Origin: JAPUME01 sp964605715
GTDB taxonomy: Bacteria; Acidobacteriota; Terriglobia; UBA7540; JAPUME01
Direction of reading: 5' to 3'
NCBI GenBank assembly: GCA_964605715.1
Contig: CAZSDV010000044.1
Span: 1 to 19,180 of the forward strand
DNA: 19,180 nt
The position numbers were made by a program, and so were the translations under genes. Of this stretch, positions 14,706 through 19,180 are shown piece by piece. The notes beneath the pieces were generated by a model. That model saw nothing but the letters and a program-made list of their open reading frames with translations, did not search any database and had not been told where the DNA came from. How positions within the stretch are numbered: the stretch's first letter is position 1; each line of letters starts with the position of its first letter.

Positions 14706-17132
14706 ATGAGTGAACCTAAAGCACATAAAGTTCGCTTGAGTCGCCGGTCATTATTGAAAGGTGCCGCAGGAAGCTTAGTAGGAGCTAAGTTGGCAGAGCC
14801 CCTTCCGGTGTCAACCCCCGAAAAAGAGGGTTCTTGGGCATGTGATCTACGAAATATTAAATGGGATCGGCTGGAAATTACACCATCTGGTATTACGCGG
14901 ACTTGGCTAGGATCAAGTTTTTGGGCCAACCGGTTGCAGGATTGGCGGCTCCACGAAGAGAGGTTCGAGTGCCTGACGGGCGAGTCGGGAAGTGACATTA
15001 GAACCATTGCGATACTGACGCGGGATATTTTGGCTGGGCCGAAGCCAGGCTATATTCAGGTTCAGACAGGTATTGTGGAAGATCAGGGCGGCGGCGGATT
15101 CTGTGGTTTTCTGATCGGTGCCGGAGCAGGGAAACTAGACTATAGAGCTGCCGCACTAGTCCAAAAAGCTTCAGGAACTGGTGGTGGTATATTATGCACC
15201 TACGAAACTGATGGGCAAGCTCGTTTCCGTGACCACACTAGTGAAGAAACTCCTCTGGCTTTTACCGAGCTTTCTTCCCAATCGCAAAAGGATGTTTGGC
15301 CGAAATCGGAAGGCAGGGAGGGGGTGCGGATTGTGCTCGAGATTGCCCCTGAGAGTGAAAAATTTTTCCAACTAACTCTCTCTGTTTGGGATTTGATAGA
15401 CGGCCATTGGATTGCGTGCACAAGACGGAATAATGTTGCTGAAGAAGATATCCTTGGTGGTATTGCGCTGGTGTCTTCTCCTGCTCGCCGCCTGGCGGGT
15501 GCTAGGTTCTGGTTCCGCGACGTGCTCACGGGAGGAGAAAAGATTGCCAAGCATCCGGAACGCGCACTGGGTCCAATTCTTGGGACAATGTATTCGTTGA
15601 ATGGCGAATCACTTAAGCTTTCGGCTCAGTTTGTGCCTATCGGCCAGAGCGAGCCCCAGCAAGCGAAGCTCCAGTATCGTGCTCCGGGGGGGTCCTGGAA
15701 GGACGGCTCAGTGGCAACATTGGAGCCTGGATTTACAGCGCAGTTTCAATTAGGTAACTGGGATGCCACCCAGGTATGGGAGTATCGAGTTTCTTATCCG
15801 GTTAATGCTTTAAATTCTACCCACTATACGGGCGTCATTCAGAGGGATCCTGAAAACACGAAAACACTAACCATAGGTCTCCTTAGTTGTACGGCAGCAA
15901 CAGCACGTTCCCTTGAATGGGGTGTCGGTGCACCGGAATTTCCACAGAGCGAATTACTGGGAAGATACACGGAGAAGAACTTTTACTTTCCTCACCGCAC
16001 GATAGTGGAAAACCTGGAACGACATACCCCGGACCTCTTAGTATTCTCAGGTGATCAACTTTACGAAGGTAACCCAACACGACGGGACGCAAGCCTTGCA
16101 CCAACCCTTGATTACCTCTATAAGTGGTACTTATGGATTTGGTCTTTTCGTAAGTTGACCCGTAAAATTCCGACAATAATTCAAGTTGACGATCACGATG
16201 TTTACCATGGGAACTTGTGGGGAAATGGTGGGCGGATGGCACCGGAACGTGACCCAAATCAGGGCGGATATCGCTGCCAAGGTGATTTTGTGAATTTAGT
16301 CCAGCGCACTCAATGCGGGCACAATCCAGATCCTCATGATCCAACATCAGTTAATCAAGGCATTAATGTTTACTTTTGCAATTTCCGTTATGGCGGGGTT
16401 AGTTTTGCGTTAATTGAGGACCGAAAGTTTAAGACTTCACCTTTACAGGGGACCGATCTTGATGCTCACGAAGCTGCGTTGTTAGGTGAGCGACAGGAAA
16501 AATTCCTGGAAGAGTGGGCCCAAGAATCGGATAATTTCCCTGCTAAGATTTGTTTGACGCAAACTCTTTTTGGCTGCGTCCAGACTTCTCCTGAAGGGAA
16601 GGCATTGATGGATTTTGACTCCAATGGATACCCAAAGCTCGGAAGGGACCATGCTATCCGACTATTAGTAAAAGCGCGGGCATTAGTCTTGTCTGGAGAT
16701 CAACACTTGGCTACGATTGTACGGCACGGCCTTGAAAAGCACACTGATGGTGTGGTCCAGTTTACTAGTCCTGCGGCGGCCTCAGGTTGGCAGCGTTGGT
16801 TTGAGCCACGAGATCCATTGGCAAATCAACAGGCCACCCCAAATACTGGAGATTTCAAAGATGCCTATGGAAATAAGCTGCGTGTGCTAGCTGTTGCCAA
16901 TCCAAAGATTAGTTTTTCCGAGTACCGAAAATACCGAAAAGGCCGAGGCCAGATGCTGGGCGATCGGCACCTCAAGAGCGAAGGCTATGGGATTATCCAT
17001 GTTGAGCACCGAAGAAAAAGATTTATTATTGAGTGTTGGCCGTGGTCAACGGACCCCAAAGCTGACAATGCTTGCCAGTTTCCTGGCTGGCCATTCTTTT
17101 TGCCATTTGATAAGTCTGCCAGTGAGGATTAG
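14706..17132 (+). CDS. Tat-exported PhoD-like metallophosphatase with long N-terminal region
   Basis: An 808-residue protein opening with a Tat motif, LSRRSLLKGA (SRR at about residues 12-14), then a weakly hydrophobic stretch and a plausible cleavage after GAKLA, so it should be folded first and exported. Residues about 385-790 are the PhoD-like metallophosphatase core: GLLSCTAAT, SGDQLYEG (D450), QVDDHDVYHGNLWG (D495, D496, H497), ALIEDRKFK, and LVLSGDQHLATIVRHG (D665, H667). These are the metal-binding residues of PhoD phosphodiesterases. Substrate is unknown; PhoD enzymes cleave phosphodiesters such as teichoic acids and phospholipids. Residues about 45-370 are a beta-rich N-terminal part far longer than the one in Bacillus PhoD (family about 550 residues). 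ATG at 14706 has AGGAG 9 bases upstream. ilvD follows by 59 bases. Confidence 0.85.
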   Translation: MSEPKAHKVRLSRRSLLKGAAGSLVGAKLAEPLPVSTPEKEGSWACDLRNIKWDRLEITPSGITRTWLGSSFWANRLQDWRLHEERFECLTGESGSDIRTIAILTRDILAGPKPGYIQVQTGIVEDQGGGGFCGFLIGAGAGKLDYRAAALVQKASGTGGGILCTYETDGQARFRDHTSEETPLAFTELSSQSQKDVWPKSEGREGVRIVLEIAPESEKFFQLTLSVWDLIDGHWIACTRRNNVAEEDILGGIALVSSPARRLAGARFWFRDVLTGGEKIAKHPERALGPILGTMYSLNGESLKLSAQFVPIGQSEPQQAKLQYRAPGGSWKDGSVATLEPGFTAQFQLGNWDATQVWEYRVSYPVNALNSTHYTGVIQRDPENTKTLTIGLLSCTAATARSLEWGVGAPEFPQSELLGRYTEKNFYFPHRTIVENLERHTPDLLVFSGDQLYEGNPTRRDASLAPTLDYLYKWYLWIWSFRKLTRKIPTIIQVDDHDVYHGNLWGNGGRMAPERDPNQGGYRCQGDFVNLVQRTQCGHNPDPHDPTSVNQGINVYFCNFRYGGVSFALIEDRKFKTSPLQGTDLDAHEAALLGERQEKFLEEWAQESDNFPAKICLTQTLFGCVQTSPEGKALMDFDSNGYPKLGRDHAIRLLVKARALVLSGDQHLATIVRHGLEKHTDGVVQFTSPAAASGWQRWFEPRDPLANQQATPNTGDFKDAYGNKLRVLAVANPKISFSEYRKYRKGRGQMLGDRHLKSEGYGIIHVEHRRKRFIIECWPWSTDPKADNACQFPGWPFFLPFDKSASED

Positions 17133-17191
17133 TTTTATGCGGAGGTCTAGCCTTTTTAGATCCAATAAAAAATCTTAAATCCAGGTGAGAT

Positions 17192-18898
17192 ATGAGCCCC
17201 GATAAACTTAATAGTGACAAAAGAATAGATAAGAAAATGAAGCATCGCAGCTGGGAAGTTACCGACGGACCGGAGCGAGCACCACACCGATCGATGTTCC
17301 GTGCCATGGGTTTTAATGATAAGGATCTCTCTCAGCCTATTGTGGGCGTGGCAAACACGTGGAACGAATTGACGCCATGCAACTTTCATCTAGATCGTCT
17401 TGCCAAGGAAGTCAAGGTGGGGGTGCGGACTGGTGGTGGTACACCGCTTGAGTTTGTGGCTATTACCGTATCAGACGCCATTGCTATGGGACACGAAGGG
17501 ATGAAGACTTCACTTATCACACGAGAAATTATAGCTGATTCGGTGGAATTGGTGGCGATTGGTGAGAGGCTAGACGGATTAGTTACCATTGCTGGTTGCG
17601 ATAAAAGTTTGCCAGGCATGTTGATGGGATTAGCGCGCGTAGACATTCCGTCCATCTTTCTCTATGGAGGAACCATCATGCCGGGCAAAGTGGGTGGTAA
17701 GGACGTAACTATCCAGGATGTTTTTGAGGCTGTGGGTTCATACTCTCGGGGGACGATGACCAAGGAAGAATTGAGAGAGCTTGAATGCGGGGCATGTCCG
17801 GCTGAAGGCTCATGTGCAGGACTCTATACTGCTAACACGATGGCCTCTGTGAGTGAGGCACTCGGAATGTCGCTTCCGGGAAGCGCTTCAGTTCCGGCAG
17901 TGGATCCCCTCCGCAAGGAAGTGTGCCAAGAGGCTGGCGAAGCTCTGATGGAGTTGCTCAAATCAGGCATCACTCCTCGTGATATCCTCACCAAAAAAGC
18001 TTTTGAGAACGCGATAACCCTTGTGATGGCAACAGGTGGTTCAACTAATGCTGTACTTCATCTTCTGGCCATCGCCGAGGAGGCACGTGTGGAGCTCAGA
18101 TTGGATGATTTCAATCGCATACGACTTTGTACCCCTCATGTAGTTAATATGCGTCCCGGCGGGGAATATGTCATGGCCGACCTCGACAAGGTTGGAGGGG
18201 TCCCTCGAGTGATGAAGATTCTACTTGAGGAAGGGTTGCTACATGGTGACGCGTTGACCGTGACTGGAGAGACAGTTAGCAAAAATCTTGAAAAAATAAG
18301 CGCTTCGGTTGATGGCAAGATCATTCACCCTGTAAGTAAACCAATTAGTCCAACTGGGACGCTAGTTGTTTTAAATGGTAACCTGGCCCCTGAGGGAGGG
18401 GTGGTCAAAGTTGCAGGGGTGGAAAATCGTAAGCACAAAGGCCCCGCGCGCGTTTTTGATGGTGAGGAAGATGCTTTTCGGGCCATTTTGGAAGGGAATA
18501 TTGACGCTGGGGATGTCGTGGTAATCCGCTACGAAGGTCCCAAGGGAGGGCCTGGAATGCGAGAGATGCTAGCTGTTACGGGGGCGCTATACGGGCGGGG
18601 GCTTGGCGATAAAGTGGGTTTAATTACAGACGGGCGGTTCTCGGGAGCCACTCACGGAATGATGGTTGGTCATGTGGCTCCAGAAGCCGCACTGGGAGGG
18701 CCAATTGCTGCACTTCGTGATGGTGACGTCATTCTGATTGATGCAGAAAATGGTCGCTTGGAGGTAATGCTTGATGATAGTGAAATTAAGGATAGACTAA
18801 AGGGCTGGTCTGAGCCCGCGCCTAAGTACTCTTCCGGAGCATTGAGTAAGTATGCTCGACTTGTTTCGTCTGCAGCCAAGGGAGCGGTCTGTGGCTAG
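17192..18898 (+). CDS. ilvD: dihydroxy-acid dehydratase (IlvD)
   Basis: A 568-residue IlvD that dehydrates 2,3-dihydroxy-isovalerate and -3-methylvalerate to 2-oxo acids, the third step of valine and isoleucine synthesis. The three iron-sulfur cysteines are C63 (NELTPCNFHL), C136 (GCDKSLPG) and C208 (GSCAGLYTANTM). The spacing of about 73 and 72 residues is as expected for the [2Fe-2S] group, and the lysine of GCDKS (K138) is the expected carbamylated metal ligand. TGGSTNAVLHL and the C-terminal LITDGRFSGATHG...GHVAPEA are complete. The ATG at 17192 has AGGTGA 3 bases upstream; a second ATG at 17237 (MKHRSWEVT) would remove 15 charged residues and cannot be excluded. No ilvC or ilvB lies near. 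It may be read through from the phosphatase gene. Confidence 0.97.
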   Translation: MSPDKLNSDKRIDKKMKHRSWEVTDGPERAPHRSMFRAMGFNDKDLSQPIVGVANTWNELTPCNFHLDRLAKEVKVGVRTGGGTPLEFVAITVSDAIAMGHEGMKTSLITREIIADSVELVAIGERLDGLVTIAGCDKSLPGMLMGLARVDIPSIFLYGGTIMPGKVGGKDVTIQDVFEAVGSYSRGTMTKEELRELECGACPAEGSCAGLYTANTMASVSEALGMSLPGSASVPAVDPLRKEVCQEAGEALMELLKSGITPRDILTKKAFENAITLVMATGGSTNAVLHLLAIAEEARVELRLDDFNRIRLCTPHVVNMRPGGEYVMADLDKVGGVPRVMKILLEEGLLHGDALTVTGETVSKNLEKISASVDGKIIHPVSKPISPTGTLVVLNGNLAPEGGVVKVAGVENRKHKGPARVFDGEEDAFRAILEGNIDAGDVVVIRYEGPKGGPGMREMLAVTGALYGRGLGDKVGLITDGRFSGATHGMMVGHVAPEAALGGPIAALRDGDVILIDAENGRLEVMLDDSEIKDRLKGWSEPAPKYSSGALSKYARLVSSAAKGAVCG

Positions 18899-19029
18899 TA
18901 GTTAAGCCGAACTTCTTGAAGCTTGGAGCACGGTTTTTTGGCCTAGGTTGCCCGGTGAGTATAAATTTTCATATCCAGAACGGATTCCTGTGTATTTTCC
19001 TTGCCCCAATGCGTTTTTCAGGGCCGTTC

Positions 19030-19059
19030 TTGACAACCACAGAAAGCGGTTCCTATAAT
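19030..19059 (+). promoter_or_regulatory. consensus promoter of the tRNA-Gly gene
   Basis: TTGACA at 19030-19035 and TATAAT at 19054-19059 are perfect sigma70 boxes with an 18-base spacer. Transcription should start near 19066, a 65-base leader before the mature tRNA 5' end. This is the other perfect two-box promoter in the window, along with the yceD operon promoter. Confidence 0.8.
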
Positions 19060-19130
19060 TTAGCCGGTAAACGGGCATGGCTACGGCGAATTTATGCGAG
19101 TTTATCTAAGTGGGACTCTTAAGATTGTGA

Positions 19131-19180
19131 GCGGGAGTAACTCAGTGGTAGAGTGCGACCTTGCCAAGGTCGAAGTCGCG
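19131..19180 (+). tRNA. tRNA-Gly(GCC), 5' part
   Basis: GCGGGAG (19131-19137) is the 5' acceptor strand. The D-arm follows with stem CTC (19141-19143) and GAG (19151-19153). The anticodon stem CGACC/GGTCG brackets a loop TTGCCAA (19161-19167) with anticodon GCC, decoding GGC and GGU. The window stops at 19180 inside the start of the T-arm, so the 3' acceptor half and CCA are missing. The strong promoter upstream suits a stable RNA, and more tRNA genes may follow. Confidence 0.93.

Noticed and set aside
14568..14726. 53-residue N-terminal extension of TsaD
   Set aside because: It would overlap the start of the divergent phosphatase gene and precedes the conserved MKILGIESSCDET opening; the extended -10 lies inside it.
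18907..18939. Possible terminator after ilvD, six Ts at 18934-18939
   Set aside because: The bases before the T-run form only 3-4 bp stems, so the hairpin is not convincing. The rest of 18899-19029 shows nothing I can name.
1..19180. Mobile elements, CRISPR, toxin-antitoxin or defence genes
   Set aside because: No transposase, integrase, repeat array or such gene pair was seen; all genes fit housekeeping or envelope families.

Overview
The window is 19,180 bases of ordinary, gene-dense bacterial chromosome with housekeeping genes and a few envelope genes. Every product family is recognisable. I found no mobile element, CRISPR array, prophage, toxin-antitoxin pair or defence island. The host is a Gram-negative bacterium: a DUF5916 outer-membrane beta-barrel protein ending in a C-terminal Phe, a Tat-targeted PhoD-like phosphatase and a DUF1080 protein sit beside core genes. 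DUF5916, DUF1080 and long PhoD-like proteins together, at what looks like middling GC, suggest Acidobacteriota or a neighbouring phylum. That assignment is inference, not proof.

Layout. Bases 1-1626 hold the 3' part of a DUF5916 beta-barrel gene. At 1850-2593 is a membrane-anchored TPR protein with its own sigma70-type promoter, followed by dgt (dGTPase, 2719-3858). From 4050 to 10429 runs a lipid-synthesis operon in the classic order yceD (DUF177)-rpmF-plsX-fabH-fabD-fabG-acpP-fabF. It is preceded by a consensus promoter (TTGACA, 16 bases, TATAAT) and has a second promoter directly before acpP. A DUF1080 gene lies convergent to it on the minus strand (10502-11143).

The molybdenum-cofactor gene moeA (11374-12639, plus) converges on mobA (12724-13374, minus). 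mobA lies downstream of tsaD (13443-14567, minus), the tRNA t6A-modification enzyme. tsaD is divergent from a large PhoD-like metallophosphatase gene (14706-17132, plus), and each of the two has an extended -10 promoter in the 138-base gap. ilvD (17192-18898) follows. The window ends inside a tRNA-Gly(GCC) gene preceded by a consensus promoter (TTGACA, 18 bases, TATAAT).

How the genes work together. yceD and rpmF link 50S ribosome assembly to membrane synthesis: PlsX makes acyl-phosphate, FabH starts and FabF extends acyl chains on AcpP, FabD supplies malonyl-ACP and FabG does the first reduction. MoeA and MobA act in sequence in molybdenum-cofactor maturation. The sequence-level points most worth a second look are regulatory: a perfect 12-bp palindrome between plsX and fabH, a 16-codon leader ORF overlapping the TTG start of fabD, a tandem repeat before fabF, a nearly leaderless tsaD, and the separate acpP promoter. 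I did not find a convincing undescribed multi-gene system.
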